DNA of 64,000 bases from Mycobacteroides chelonae (lineage in GTDB: Bacteria; Actinomycetota; Actinomycetes; Mycobacteriales; Mycobacteriaceae), in NCBI RefSeq assembly GCF_016767715.1, contig NZ_CP050145.1, positions 992,001 to 1,056,000 on the forward strand, written 5' to 3'. Under the pieces are notes generated by a model. The model was given only the letters and a program-made list of their open reading frames with translations. It searched no databases and had not been told where the DNA came from. Position numbers and translations under genes: made by a program. This document shows positions 44,203-53,042 of the stretch, piece after piece; the first letter of the stretch is position 1; every line of letters begins with the position of its first letter.

Positions 44203-45303
44203 TCATCCGAACGGGCAGGTACCGGTCGGGCGTTCCGGGGCGGCAAAGCTATCCAGGCGATAGCCGTGATAGAAGTCTGCCAGTCGCTCGTTACGGCGGG
44301 TCAGGGTCCGCGAGATCTTCTCGTATTTGCGCTGCGCGGTACGCGATCCATCGAGCTGAGCGCGGGCGTCGTCTATGCGAATCGTGTTGTACAACATGGG
44401 TTCTATCAGGAGGCGTTCCGGTGTCACACGCCACACCAGCTGCAGGAGCCGGGTATAGAGGGCGAACTCGACGTGGTGGCGGGGCTTGAGCTGGAACCCG
44501 ATCATCTCGCGTATCTCGGGGTGCATCGCCTTAGCCGAGCACACCTGAATCACCCGGCCCGCGATGGGGCGGATCGCGAGCCAGAGCGGCAATAGGGCCG
44601 GGCGCATCGCGGCGGGGAGTAACAGTGTGGGCAGTGGTAGCCGCATCAATCCGGCGAACTGCTCGCGCAGAAAGCCGTTGGACTGCAGTCTGTTTGACAC
44701 CATGTCGTCGTAGTACTCGACGAAGGCGGCGTATGTTTCCGGGAATTTTCCCTTGGCGCTGGGTAGTTCGAGATCCTTGAACAGGTACCGCTGATATTGA
44801 TATGCGGCCTCCTTTTCGGCGGGATTCATCGAATAACCCGTGCAGTAAGGGAAGGCCTCCAACGTGGCGTTCATGGCACTGGCGGCGATCCATATCCACA
44901 GCTCGGGATCCAATGCGCTGTAACGAATCCCCGCGTACTCGCCGACCCCCGTGCCTCGCACATCGCGGTGGCGCTCCTTGAGCCATTGCGCCGTATCTGC
45001 TCGCTGCTGCTGATTGCCGGCGAGCAGGGACATCGCGCTCAGCGCACTCCGAATGCCGCGGTCGGTGAAATTCTGGCGGAACCGTCCGGAGCGGTCCACA
45101 GACGCCGCCACCGGCAGCAGGGCTACCTCGTCGAAGAGCACCCCGCCGAAGACGCCGGTTAAGGGGCTGCCCAGGTGCCTGCGAAATGCGTCCATGACGC
45201 GGGGGCGCGTGCCGGCCGCGCGGAGGAAGGCCAGGCCCGCTTCGTGGGTATCTCGGTTCGATTCGCCGTCATGCGTGGTGTCGCGCGGCAGTACATGCGT
45301 CAT
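44203..45303 (-). CDS. Oxygenase MpaB family protein (DUF2236)
   Basis: A 366-residue protein of the family that includes the latex-clearing protein and MpaB heme oxygenases. Family regions seen are GVFGGVLFDEVALLPVAASV, GEYAGIRYSALDPELWIWI and MIGFQLKPRHHVEFALY. Most mycobacterial members are uncharacterised; the characterised ones are b-type heme oxygenases acting on polyisoprenoid or terpenoid double bonds. It is divergent from a TetR gene with an inverted repeat between them, the standard arrangement for a locally repressed oxygenase. Confidence 0.85.
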   Translation of the reverse strand: MTHVLPRDTTHDGESNRDTHEAGLAFLRAAGTRPRVMDAFRRHLGSPLTGVFGGVLFDEVALLPVAASVDRSGRFRQNFTDRGIRSALSAMSLLAGNQQQRADTAQWLKERHRDVRGTGVGEYAGIRYSALDPELWIWIAASAMNATLEAFPYCTGYSMNPAEKEAAYQYQRYLFKDLELPSAKGKFPETYAAFVEYYDDMVSNRLQSNGFLREQFAGLMRLPLPTLLLPAAMRPALLPLWLAIRPIAGRVIQVCSAKAMHPEIREMIGFQLKPRHHVEFALYTRLLQLVWRVTPERLLIEPMLYNTIRIDDARAQLDGSRTAQRKYEKISRTLTRRNERLADFYHGYRLDSFAAPERPTGTCPFG

Positions 45304-45331
45304 TGCATCCTCCGTCGGTGTTAGTAACTTA

Positions 45332-45344
45332 GTTAGAAGCTAAC
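45332..45344. promoter_or_regulatory. Inverted repeat GTTAG-AAG-CTAAC
   Basis: It lies in the 87-base divergent region between the MpaB-family gene and the TetR gene, with another GTTAGTAACTTA stretch just upstream. Probable TetR operator. Confidence 0.5.
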
Positions 45345-45390
45345 ATTGCAACACAAAGTTGGGAAGTATCTCTGCGTGAGAGACTGAGCT

Positions 45391-45993
45391 GTGTCTGCAG
45401 ATCCGGATCCGACCGGCGAGCGCATCCTCGAGGCCGCGCTGCAGACCATGCTCAGCTTCGGTCTTCGGCGGGCGACGGTCGATGAGATCGCGCGGCGTGC
45501 GGGCGTATCGCATATGACGGTCTATCGCCGCTGGTCCAACAAGACCGAGCTTGTGCTCGCGGTCCTCATGCGGGAGGCGCAGACGATGTTCTCCGCCATC
45601 GACCGCGAAATCGCGGCGCTGAAGAGCCCCGAGGACAAGCTTGTGGCGGGATTTACCGGAATCTATTGGTATGTGCACACACACCCATTGATGCAGCGGG
45701 CGGTGGAAACCGATCCGGAGTCGGTGCTGCCGGTCTTGACCAATGGGGCAGGCCCAGCCCTGGACATGGCGACCACATACCTGGCGGGTCACGTGAGCCG
45801 CAGCGCCGGCGATGTTGTTGACGACGCTTACGGTGTTGCGGAAGTATTTGTGCGCCTGACGCATTCGTTAATCCTTGCGCCCAGCGCCCGCCGCGAGCTG
45901 GCCACCAGGGAAGACGCCGAACAGTACGCCCGCGAGTACATCCTGCCGATCGCGCGGGCCTTGGTGCCGGCGCCTAACAAGGCGCTGCTGTAG
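45391..45993 (+). CDS. TetR family transcriptional regulator
   Basis: A 200-residue TetR protein with helix-turn-helix RRATVDEIARRAGVSHMTVYRRWSNKTELVLAVL at about residues 27-60 and a helical C-terminal effector domain. The GTG start at 45391 lies 46 bases after the inverted repeat at 45332-45344. It is divergent from the MpaB-family oxygenase gene, its most likely target. No effector signature can be read. Confidence 0.9.
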   Translation: MSADPDPTGERILEAALQTMLSFGLRRATVDEIARRAGVSHMTVYRRWSNKTELVLAVLMREAQTMFSAIDREIAALKSPEDKLVAGFTGIYWYVHTHPLMQRAVETDPESVLPVLTNGAGPALDMATTYLAGHVSRSAGDVVDDAYGVAEVFVRLTHSLILAPSARRELATREDAEQYAREYILPIARALVPAPNKALL

Positions 45994-46126
45994 CCAAGCG
46001 GTGCGACGTCGGCACGGTCCTCAGGCGTCCACTGTGCGTGCTTTCGGCCGGTGGGCGACCGGGCCAAGTAATCTTTGTGCATTGACCATGGTCGGGGACA
46101 TAACGACTAGATATTGGGGGTAGCGG

Positions 46127-47029
46127 ATGGATACGGACATCGGAGCGGGCTCACCGTCGGCCGACGACTCGTCTGATGCCGCGGATACCGCGCCGCTACC
46201 GGTCCTCAACGCGTTTCCTGGGATGTTGTCTGAACCCGGTCCGTTCGCGGCACCGGAGCAGGAGTTTGGCCGGCCGCCGTTTCTCGATGAGCCGGCGTTC
46301 GTGCAACCACACTCGCCCGCGGTGGAACCGAGCGGCCAGTACCTGCAGTGGCCGAGTCACGAGACCTTCAGCACAGCGGCTCCCGTCGCCTCGGGACCTG
46401 CGAAGCCCACCGCTCCGGTTGATTTCTCATCCTGGGAGGACAAGCCTCAAAGAAGCAAGCGGCCGTTGGTGATTGGTGGCGCGGTGCTGGCAGCTGTGAT
46501 TGTCGTCGTCGGTGGTGTGGTCGCCGCATTCGCGGGCGGTGGCGACGACGCCCCGCCCGCGGAACCGAGCGCGGCCCCATCGACAACGGCGGCTAGCAGG
46601 GATTCCGATGCCGAGGCTCGCTTGCTCTCCATGCTTCCGACGGGATACGCGACGTCGGCCTGCAAGGCCGTTGAGCCCGCGAATGAGGCAGTGGCACAAG
46701 TAAAGTGCGGGCGTAGTGACGATCCGGATGGGCCGCTGGAGGCCAGCTACTCGCTGGTGAAGGACAGGTCCGCGCTCGCGGCAGGGTTGAGCCGTCTGAC
46801 GAAACGTAACGCGGTGGTGGTGTGCCCCGGCCGGATTCAGTCGCCGGGACCGTGGCGTCGTAACGCCACGCCGGATCAGGTGAGCGGCACGGTGTTCTGC
46901 GGCACCAACCAGGGACACCCGGTGGTCGGTTGGACAGATGAGGAGCGGTTGCTGCTCAGCGAGACGCGTTCGGGCGTGACCGGTCCGACTCTCGACCAGC
47001 TGTATGCCTGGTGGTCCTCGCACTCATAA
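46127..47029 (+). CDS. Single-pass membrane protein with exported Cys-containing domain
   Basis: A 300-residue protein: an acidic, Pro-rich cytoplasmic part (1-105), a strong membrane helix (PLVIGGAVLAAVIVVVGGVVAAFAGG), an Ala/Pro/Ser linker, and an extracytoplasmic domain of about 140 residues with four cysteines (TSACKA, QVKCGR, VVCPG, VFCGT). This layout resembles the C-terminal sensor domains that follow mycobacterial Ser/Thr kinases, but here there is no kinase. No function is known to me. It ends just before a strong bidirectional terminator. Confidence 0.8.
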   Translation: MDTDIGAGSPSADDSSDAADTAPLPVLNAFPGMLSEPGPFAAPEQEFGRPPFLDEPAFVQPHSPAVEPSGQYLQWPSHETFSTAAPVASGPAKPTAPVDFSSWEDKPQRSKRPLVIGGAVLAAVIVVVGGVVAAFAGGGDDAPPAEPSAAPSTTAASRDSDAEARLLSMLPTGYATSACKAVEPANEAVAQVKCGRSDDPDGPLEASYSLVKDRSALAAGLSRLTKRNAVVVCPGRIQSPGPWRRNATPDQVSGTVFCGTNQGHPVVGWTDEERLLLSETRSGVTGPTLDQLYAWWSSHS

Positions 47030-47033
47030 CAAA

Positions 47034-47062
47034 ACCGCCGGCCGCACGAGGCGGCCGGCGGT
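47034..47062. terminator. Strong bidirectional hairpin
   Basis: An 11-base perfect stem (ACCGCCGGCCG with CGGCCGGCGGT) and a 7-base loop between two convergent genes, flanked by AAAA on the left. Confidence 0.75.
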
Positions 47063-47091
47063 CAATGCCGAAACGGTTTCTGAGGTTTCTA

Positions 47092-48012
47092 CTAGCCCTC
47101 GGTGGACACCGGAGTGCCCTGGCTGCCCGCTGCGCGCTGGCCGTGCGGGGTGCTCTCCGAGGCCGGAACGGCGGGAAGCGCGGCCACTGGTGGGGTCGCG
47201 GTCTGCGGAGCACCCTCGGCGCCGGGGACCGGAGTCGCGGGTACCGGCGAGGCGGGGGCCGGGGTAGCGGGCACCGCGGTGCTGTTCAGCGGCGTGCCTT
47301 CGGCGGGGACCGGGGTGGCAGGAGTCGGGCCGGGAGTCGCGGTCACGGGAGCTACCGTCGGGGTCGCGGTCGCCGCGGGCTGCTGTCCGTCCACCGGGGT
47401 GCCCTGGCTACCGGCGGGCAGCGGGGTGCCCTGGCTGCCTGCGGGAACAGCGGCAGGTGCCGCGGACGTGGTGGGCGCGGCGCTGGTGGCGGGCGCGGGG
47501 GCGGTGCCATGCGACTGGCTCGAAGAGCCGCCCGAACGCGGCGCGGCAGCGGCGGGCGCGGCCTTCCAGGTGAGCAGATCCTCGTCACCGGAGGTGTAGG
47601 TCACCGTCTCGGGAGCGGCGCCAGTCACGTCGAAGTAGATCTTGCCGCTGGTCTTCTCGCCCTGCGACAGGGTTCCCGGGTTCACGCCCTGCTCGCTGGG
47701 TACGCCGTACAGCACGCGATAGGTCTCGCCGTCGCTGGCCTTCGCGTTGAAGTTGGCGACTATGGGGATGACGCTGCCCTGGATGGCCTCGTCGGTGGCG
47801 GTCGCCTCCCACAGGGTGCCCTTGGGCTGGTACGACAGCTGGTCGGTGCTGACCTTCAGGTCGCTGACGGTCCACGCCTGCACGACGTCGCCGTTGGTCA
47901 GGCGACCTTGCTGGCCGAGCGTGGTGTCGGCGCCGGCGGTCGGCATCAGGGCAAGTCCGGCGGCCGCCGCGACGGCCCCCAAGGCGGCAGTGATGGGCAC
48001 ATTGATCTTCAC
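47092..48012 (-). CDS. MPT63-like secreted protein with repetitive C-terminal extension
   Basis: A 306-residue exported protein. After a signal peptide (INVPITAALGAVAAAAGLAL) comes a domain of about 130 residues whose phrases LWEATATDEAIQGSVIP, NFNAKASDGETYRVLYG, GEKTSGKIYFDVTG and EDLLTW match the beta-sandwich antigen MPT63. MPT63 ends there, whereas this protein continues with some 150 residues of Ala/Pro/Thr-rich sequence containing four GSQGTP units. GTG 48012 is chosen because AAGGAG lies 9 bases upstream; a longer ATG form would hide the signal peptide. The role of MPT63 itself is unknown. Confidence 0.85.
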   Translation of the reverse strand: MKINVPITAALGAVAAAAGLALMPTAGADTTLGQQGRLTNGDVVQAWTVSDLKVSTDQLSYQPKGTLWEATATDEAIQGSVIPIVANFNAKASDGETYRVLYGVPSEQGVNPGTLSQGEKTSGKIYFDVTGAAPETVTYTSGDEDLLTWKAAPAAAAPRSGGSSSQSHGTAPAPATSAAPTTSAAPAAVPAGSQGTPLPAGSQGTPVDGQQPAATATPTVAPVTATPGPTPATPVPAEGTPLNSTAVPATPAPASPVPATPVPGAEGAPQTATPPVAALPAVPASESTPHGQRAAGSQGTPVSTEG

Positions 48013-48131
48013 GATGGTGGTCTCCTTGACGTCCGAAATGCTCCCCCCAGCGGGGACGGTCTGTCGTAAAACTAACAGGTCTGGGTGCTCCATCGTCGCC
48101 CGAAGTACACGATTGCCATACGGTTAAGAAC

Positions 48132-49121
48132 ATGACGGTTGATTCCACCGGTCACGAGGGGGCCGCGCCGGAGCCAGACGACTGGCCACCCGACGCGCGC
48201 ATATTCACCATCCGTGCTGTGGCGGATGATGCCGTGCCGAGCTTGGCCGCCGAACTGCCCATTAGCGCAACAGAACTCGGCACGCTGGACGGAGATGCCG
48301 ATCATCCCGTGCAATTCTGCAGTGTGCTGCTGGAACCGCCGGTCAAGCACAGGTTTGAAACGGCCGACGCCGCCCGGTATGAACGTGAGTATTGCGACCG
48401 GGACGATGACGGCGAATTCTTCATGGTGCACGTTGCGCTGCTCGGCCCCCGGCGCCCCGGAGTTTCACTCGCACCCGGCGCCCGCGATGCCCTCGTCGAC
48501 GTCGCTTACGTCGTGGATTTGTCGTTAGAAGAAGACGGCGTGCTCAACCCTGCCAAGGTCGACTGGGCGGGAGGGGCGATCGTCGACGTCGAGGGTGGTG
48601 TTCCCGCCGAGCAGGCAACCCCCGCTGATCTACCGACGGTCTCCGAGCAGACGCCCGTGCCTGTCCCGGCCGCAAGTGCGCCCGAGCCTGGGAGCCCGGG
48701 AAGTTCGGAGTGGATCCGCGAGCAGCTCGATGTCCGTATTGCCGTGTTGAGCCGGCTCGCTGGTGAAGTCGCGATCTCCGAAGTACCCGTGCCGACGGAG
48801 CTGGCCAAGGGGGAGCGCCAGTCCAACACCGCGCCGCAGTATGTGCTGGATGGAGCGCAGTTCTGGTACCACACGCGTGATCCGAAAAAGGGATTCGTAT
48901 GGAAGACCACGAACAACCCGAATGAACTGATTTATTGGTGCATCGACGATGTCGCCAGGGGGCTGGCATGGCGGTGGACGCAACAAACGGCCACCTACAA
49001 GACGATGCCGCCGGCGATGGCGCAACGCACGCTATGGGCGCCGTACTGGCAGCTGCTGATGAATGCGCTCGACACCAAATGGGGCGCCATTACGGGTCGT
49101 AACATCCGCGACCTGCTCTGA
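48132..49121 (+). CDS. Hypothetical protein
   Basis: A 329-residue soluble protein in two parts: an acidic N-terminal region (1-150), a Pro/Glu-rich linker, then a C-terminal domain of about 130 residues rich in Trp and Tyr (YVLDGAQFWYHTRDPKKGFVWKTTNNPNELIYWCIDDVARGLAW). The latter somewhat resembles immunity-type domains of polymorphic toxin systems, but I see no toxin partner and do not press that. It ends 4 bases before the convergent cyanase gene. Confidence 0.75.
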   Translation: MTVDSTGHEGAAPEPDDWPPDARIFTIRAVADDAVPSLAAELPISATELGTLDGDADHPVQFCSVLLEPPVKHRFETADAARYEREYCDRDDDGEFFMVHVALLGPRRPGVSLAPGARDALVDVAYVVDLSLEEDGVLNPAKVDWAGGAIVDVEGGVPAEQATPADLPTVSEQTPVPVPAASAPEPGSPGSSEWIREQLDVRIAVLSRLAGEVAISEVPVPTELAKGERQSNTAPQYVLDGAQFWYHTRDPKKGFVWKTTNNPNELIYWCIDDVARGLAWRWTQQTATYKTMPPAMAQRTLWAPYWQLLMNALDTKWGAITGRNIRDLL

Positions 49122-49125
49122 CCGG

Positions 49126-49578
49126 TCACCACCGGTAGTCGAGGAACTTCCCGTCGAGGGTCAGGACCACACGATCGCCGTCGGGATCGGAGCGGCGCGC
49201 GATGTCGACCTTGAAGTTGATGGCGCTCATGATGCCGTCGCCGAACTCCTCGTGGATGGCTTCCTTGATCGCCGGGCCGTAGACGCTCAGCGCCTCATAC
49301 AGCCGGTAGATCGTCGGGTCAGACGGTGCACCACCGTCCAGCGTGCCGCGGTACGGCTGGGCCCGCAACGCAGCGGTGACTTGCGGCCCCAGTTCGAGAA
49401 GTTCCGCCACCTTCGCAGCCTTCGCTTCGGGCACCGGATGCTGGCCAAGCAGCGCGGCAATGGTCCAAATCAGTGGTGAGTCAATCGCTTCCGCGATGTG
49501 CTGCCACGTCAGCTTCTTCTCGAGGCGGCGAGCGGTGATCAGTTCGGCGGCTTCGTCCTTGGTCATGACCTCAGACAA
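49126..49578 (-). CDS. cynS: Cyanate hydratase (cyanase)
   Basis: A 150-residue cyanase, which converts cyanate and bicarbonate to ammonia and carbon dioxide. The N-terminal helix-turn-helix-like domain (KKLTWQHIAEAIDSPLIW) and the catalytic C-terminal domain are both complete. The active-site triad is R92, E95 and S118 in YRLYEALSVYG and GDGIMSAINF, matching R96/E99/S122 of the E. coli enzyme. Length is normal. There is no cyn operon around it; carbonic anhydrase and a cyanate transporter are absent nearby. Confidence 0.96.
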   Translation of the reverse strand: MSEVMTKDEAAELITARRLEKKLTWQHIAEAIDSPLIWTIAALLGQHPVPEAKAAKVAELLELGPQVTAALRAQPYRGTLDGGAPSDPTIYRLYEALSVYGPAIKEAIHEEFGDGIMSAINFKVDIARRSDPDGDRVVLTLDGKFLDYRW

Positions 49579-49602
49579 ACAGACACCCGCCGCGCACGCA
49601 AA

Positions 49603-49731
49603 CTAGCGCTGCCACATGCCTTTCTGGGTGTCGCGCTCGTAGTAGTTCATCGAGTTTTCTCCGCTTGCGGTCCAGAGCATGGCCAGGGTGACGAGCGTGA
49701 TGGCGATGAGCACCATTGAGTCGTTCCACAT
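49603..49731 (-). CDS. 42-residue single-pass membrane protein
   Basis: The frame reads MWNDSMVLIAITLVTLAMLW, then TASGENSMNYYERDTQKGMWQR and TAG. An ideal ribosome site, AAGGAGG, lies 5 bases before the ATG at 49731. One hydrophobic helix covers residues 6-22, followed by a polar tail. About 48 bases upstream of the ATG is a perfect 16-bp palindrome. No family is known to me; the strong ribosome site and promoter-like upstream element make it a credible gene too short for many gene finders. Confidence 0.7.
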   Translation of the reverse strand: MWNDSMVLIAITLVTLAMLWTASGENSMNYYERDTQKGMWQR

Positions 49732-49778
49732 GATGACCTCCTTGGTATATCGATCGGTCTACCACTCATTGCAGCACC

Positions 49779-49794
49779 TACACCGATCGGTGTA
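49779..49794. promoter_or_regulatory. Perfect 16-bp palindrome TACACCGATCGGTGTA
   Basis: Between the 42-residue membrane protein gene and marR (both minus). A degenerate second copy, GTATATCGATCGGTCTAC, lies at 49745-49762. The form is that of a TetR-family operator. Confidence 0.65.
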
Positions 49795-49832
49795 CAGGGA
49801 GGTGTGGCGGACGCCACATAACGGTTTTGCGG

Positions 49833-50345
49833 CTAGTCGGCGTCCAGGGCTCCGGCGGTCAGCGCGGCCGCGTTGATCCTGGTCAACACCGCATGCAGGT
49901 GTTCCAGTTCGGAGAGGTCGACGCCCAGGCGTTCCACGACTGCTGCCGGCACCTTGAGCGCCTTCCGGCGCAGTGCGGCGCCCTGCTTGGTCAGGGTGAC
50001 GTGTGTGGTGCGTTCGTCAGCAGTGCTGCGTGGGCGGGTGATCAGGCCCAGCGTCTCGAGCCGTTTGAGCATGGGGGAGATGGTCGCCGAATCCGTTTGC
50101 AGTAGGGCGGCTATCTGCTTGACGGACAACGCTTCCGGGGCATCGTCGCCGCTGCTCTTGGCCTGATCCCAGAGCGCCAGCATTACCAGATACTGCGGAT
50201 GTGTGATCCCCAGGGGGGCGAGTATCGGCCGGTAGATGGCCAGCACCGCGCGATTGGTGACGGCCAGTGCGAAGCACACCTGCCGCTCCAGGGCCAGCGG
50301 GTCGACATCGGGTGAGACTGCGGTCATTCTCACTATCCTAACCAT
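49833..50345 (-). CDS. MarR family transcriptional regulator
   Basis: A 170-residue winged-helix protein: LSVKQIAALLQTDSATISPMLKRLETLGLITRPRSTADERTTHVTLT is the full MarR DNA-binding unit with the Arg-rich wing. The upstream region holds ACTAATTATTAGT-like AT-rich repeats (50346-50375), probably its own operator shared with the divergent DUF5313 gene. The protein resembles OhrR-like members in length, but I see no conserved N-terminal redox cysteine in the expected place apart from VCFALAV, so the sensing mode is uncertain. Confidence 0.88.
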   Translation of the reverse strand: MVRIVRMTAVSPDVDPLALERQVCFALAVTNRAVLAIYRPILAPLGITHPQYLVMLALWDQAKSSGDDAPEALSVKQIAALLQTDSATISPMLKRLETLGLITRPRSTADERTTHVTLTKQGAALRRKALKVPAAVVERLGVDLSELEHLHAVLTRINAAALTAGALDAD

Positions 50346-50381
50346 TAGTTAGTGCACTAATTATTAGTCTACAATCTAGTT

Positions 50382-50792
50382 ATGGCCGCCGATCGCCCGA
50401 ACTTCTTTCAGTACATCGCCTACTGCTACGGACGGCGCCTACCTGACTCGATGAAGGACTGGGTCGCCAATGATTTGGCGGGCAAGGGCGCGGTGCGTCG
50501 GCACATTTTCCGGTGTGCGATTCCACCGCTTTTCATCCTCGCGCCGTTCTGGCTGCTGCCGGCGTCGCTGTACGTCCACATGGAGATGACGGTGCCCATC
50601 TACGTGTGGGTGCTCATCATGGCGCATGCCCTCAACAAGGTCTGGCGCCGTCACCGGCTGGTGCAGCATGAACTGGATCCGGGCTTGGTCGATGTGCTCA
50701 AGCGTCAAAAGGACGCGTGGATTCACGAGGACTACGCGCGGCGATTCGGGCCGCGCTCGGGAGACGGCCACTCCAGTAGCGGTCCCATCTAA
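50382..50792 (+). CDS. DUF5313 family membrane protein
   Basis: A 136-residue actinobacterial protein: RPNFFQYIAYCYGRRLPDSMKDWVANDLAGKGA, two membrane helices (FILAPFWLLPASLYVHM and VPIYVWVLIMAHAL), then HRLVQHELDPGLVDVLKRQKD and a basic C-terminus. This is the DUF5313 pattern, common in mycobacteria, function unknown. It is divergent from the MarR gene across 36 bases containing AT-rich inverted repeats, so MarR probably controls it. Confidence 0.85.
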   Translation: MAADRPNFFQYIAYCYGRRLPDSMKDWVANDLAGKGAVRRHIFRCAIPPLFILAPFWLLPASLYVHMEMTVPIYVWVLIMAHALNKVWRRHRLVQHELDPGLVDVLKRQKDAWIHEDYARRFGPRSGDGHSSSGPI

Positions 50793-50834
50793 CGCGGCGT
50801 TATGCCAAACATCTTGGTGCCACGAACCTTTGAG

Positions 50835-52010
50835 TTAGGGGGAGAGCGCAGGGCGCAGGCTGCGATAGAAGGTGCGGATATCTGATACCAGGATGCCAGG
50901 CTCTTCGAGGGCTGCGAAATGCCCGCCGTGGTTAATCTCGGTCCAGTGAGTGATGGTGTTTGAGGTTTCCGCAAAGTAGCGCAGTCCGAAGTCGGCTGCG
51001 AAGACGATGGCGCCGGTAGGAACGCCCGAGTTGGGTTTCATTTCATCCCATCCGAGGCCCTGGGCATAGCCGACGTAGGCGGCCGATCCGGCGGTGCCGG
51101 TAAGCCAGTAGATCATCACATTGGTGAGCAGGTGGTCGAGGTCAATGATCTGCTCGGGCAACGCTTCTTGCGGGTATGTCCACTCTCGAAACTTCTCCAT
51201 GATCCAGGCGAGTTGTCCGACCGGTGAATCGACGAGCCCGTACGCCAGCGTTTGGGGGCGGGTGGACTGGATCGCGATGTATCCGGTGCCGTCACCTCGA
51301 GAGAAGAGTTCTTCGATCATCTGCAGACGTGTCCGGTCCGAATTGCCAAGTTGGGCACGGATTTTTTCGGGCACAGGGAACTTTGGCATTGGCCCCGGTC
51401 CGCCATTCACGTGCACACCGACCACCCGAGCTGGCGCGGCCCGGCCGATATCGGGGCTGACCCCAGATCCGATATCGCCGCCGTGTGCACCGTAGCGCTC
51501 GTAGCCCAGGCGACTCATCAGCTCTGCCCATGCCGTAGCGATTTCTGCTTTACTCCAACCTGATTCAACGATCGGGCTGGAGAAACCGAAACCGGGCAGC
51601 GATGGGATCACCACGTGGAATGAGTCCCGGGGATCGCCCCCGTAAGCACCAGGGTTTGTCAAAGGACCAATGATGCCTAGGAATTCGGCCACTGAGCCTG
51701 GCCAGCCGTGGGTGAGGATAAGCGGCAGGGCGTTAGGCTCTTCGGAGCGCACATGCAGGAAATGGATGCGCTGGCCCCTGATCTCGGTGACGAATTGCGG
51801 CCAGGAGTTCAGCTCGGCCTCGGCGGTGCGCCAGTCGTACTCGGTGCGCCAATGCTCGACGATCTGGCGCAGCCACCAGGTGGGCACACCGGTGTCCCAG
51901 CTGTCTTCCGGAAGTGGGGTCGGCCAGCGGACGTGATCCAGGCGTGCCTGCAGATCATTGAGGTCATCTTGCGGAATGGCGATACGGAAAGGGGTGATTG
52001 CTTCATGCAT
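50835..52010 (-). CDS. Epoxide hydrolase, alpha/beta-hydrolase fold with EHN domain
   Basis: A 391-residue enzyme. The N-terminal EHN domain (FRIAIPQDDLNDLQARLDHVRWP) precedes the hydrolase core, with oxyanion motif HGWPG, nucleophile aspartate in HGGDIGSG and C-terminal histidine in NHGGHFAALEEP. It opens epoxides by a covalent Asp intermediate; mycobacteria use such enzymes in lipid and xenobiotic metabolism. It is divergent from a WYL-type regulator 43 bases away. Confidence 0.93.
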   Translation of the reverse strand: MHEAITPFRIAIPQDDLNDLQARLDHVRWPTPLPEDSWDTGVPTWWLRQIVEHWRTEYDWRTAEAELNSWPQFVTEIRGQRIHFLHVRSEEPNALPLILTHGWPGSVAEFLGIIGPLTNPGAYGGDPRDSFHVVIPSLPGFGFSSPIVESGWSKAEIATAWAELMSRLGYERYGAHGGDIGSGVSPDIGRAAPARVVGVHVNGGPGPMPKFPVPEKIRAQLGNSDRTRLQMIEELFSRGDGTGYIAIQSTRPQTLAYGLVDSPVGQLAWIMEKFREWTYPQEALPEQIIDLDHLLTNVMIYWLTGTAGSAAYVGYAQGLGWDEMKPNSGVPTGAIVFAADFGLRYFAETSNTITHWTEINHGGHFAALEEPGILVSDIRTFYRSLRPALSP

Positions 52011-52053
52011 AACTGCAGGCTAGGCATGAGTTAGGACAGAACCCGCCCTAGGT

Positions 52054-53022
52054 GTGTGCGACGATGAGATCGTGCTCGATCCCTCCGCCCGTCTGCTCCG
52101 TCTGCTGTCCTTACTCCAGACCCCGCGCGACTGGAGCGGCAAGGAACTGGCCGAGCGGTTGGGCGTCGATACCCGCACGGTGCGACGTGACATCGAGAAG
52201 CTGCGCAAGCTGGGCTACCCGGTGCTGGCTATCCCCGGTGTTGCGGGCTACCGGCTCGGGGCAGGCGCCGCGATGCCGCCCCTGCTTCTTGACGACGATG
52301 AAGCCATTGCCGCTGCGCTGGGGTTATGCATGGCTGCTGGGGGCGCGGTTACCGGTATCGAGGAGGGTGCCTTACGCGCCCTATCAAAGATCGAGCAGGT
52401 GCTGCCGTCGAGGCTTCGGCATCGATTCGCGGCGCTGCGGGCGGCGACAGTCGTCGTGCCGGCCGGCATCGTCGGCGCGGACCCGGAGGCCCTCTCCGCT
52501 ATCGCGGCGGCCATACGTGACGCGGATCAGTTGCGTTTTGACTACCGAAAACATGACGGCGCCGTCGGTCGACGCATTGCCGAGCCACACAAGCTCGTCA
52601 ATATCGGACGGCGCTGGTACCTGCTCGGATGGGACGTCGACCGGCGAGATTGGCGCACCTACCGGGTCGACCGGCTACAACCCAAGATTCCCAATGGCCC
52701 TCGGTTCGTGCCTCGTCCGATGCCCGACGGCGGTGTAGCGGCGTTCGTCACCCAGGGAGTCAGCTCGGCTCCGTATGCCTGTCAAGCAAAAGTCACTCTT
52801 GAAGCCTCGATTGTTGAAGCAGCCGAACGTATTTCACCGGCGGCAGGTTATTTGGAAGGTATCGATGAGCGACGATGCTTGTTGTACGTCGGCGCGAACT
52901 CATACGACGAACTCGCCATCCACCTGGGACTGTTGGGTTTCGCATTTACTGTCCACGAGCCCGCTGAGTTGATCCACCACATGCGAGCGCTGGCTGACCG
53001 GATTGCCGCGGCCGCCAACTGA
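52054..53022 (+). CDS. HTH-type WYL-domain transcriptional regulator
   Basis: A 322-residue protein: N-terminal DeoR/HTH_11 domain (SGKELAERLGVDTRTVRRDIEKLRKLGYPV), then a WYL domain (LRFDYRKHDGAVGRRIAEPHKLVNIGRRWYLLGWDVDRRDWRTYRVDRL) and a C-terminal WCX extension. WYL regulators bind nucleic acids or nucleotides and respond to DNA damage or metabolites. GTG 52054 or GTG 52072 may be the start. It probably controls the divergent epoxide hydrolase. Confidence 0.9.
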   Translation: MCDDEIVLDPSARLLRLLSLLQTPRDWSGKELAERLGVDTRTVRRDIEKLRKLGYPVLAIPGVAGYRLGAGAAMPPLLLDDDEAIAAALGLCMAAGGAVTGIEEGALRALSKIEQVLPSRLRHRFAALRAATVVVPAGIVGADPEALSAIAAAIRDADQLRFDYRKHDGAVGRRIAEPHKLVNIGRRWYLLGWDVDRRDWRTYRVDRLQPKIPNGPRFVPRPMPDGGVAAFVTQGVSSAPYACQAKVTLEASIVEAAERISPAAGYLEGIDERRCLLYVGANSYDELAIHLGLLGFAFTVHEPAELIHHMRALADRIAAAAN

Positions 53023-53042
53023 TGGGGGCGTGCCTAGTCGGC

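Noticed and set aside
47011..48069. A 352-codon plus-strand frame opposite the MPT63-like gene
   Set aside because: It is the complement of GC-rich, repetitive coding sequence with strong codon bias on the minus strand; composition is Gly/Arg-rich and no ribosome site or domain is present.
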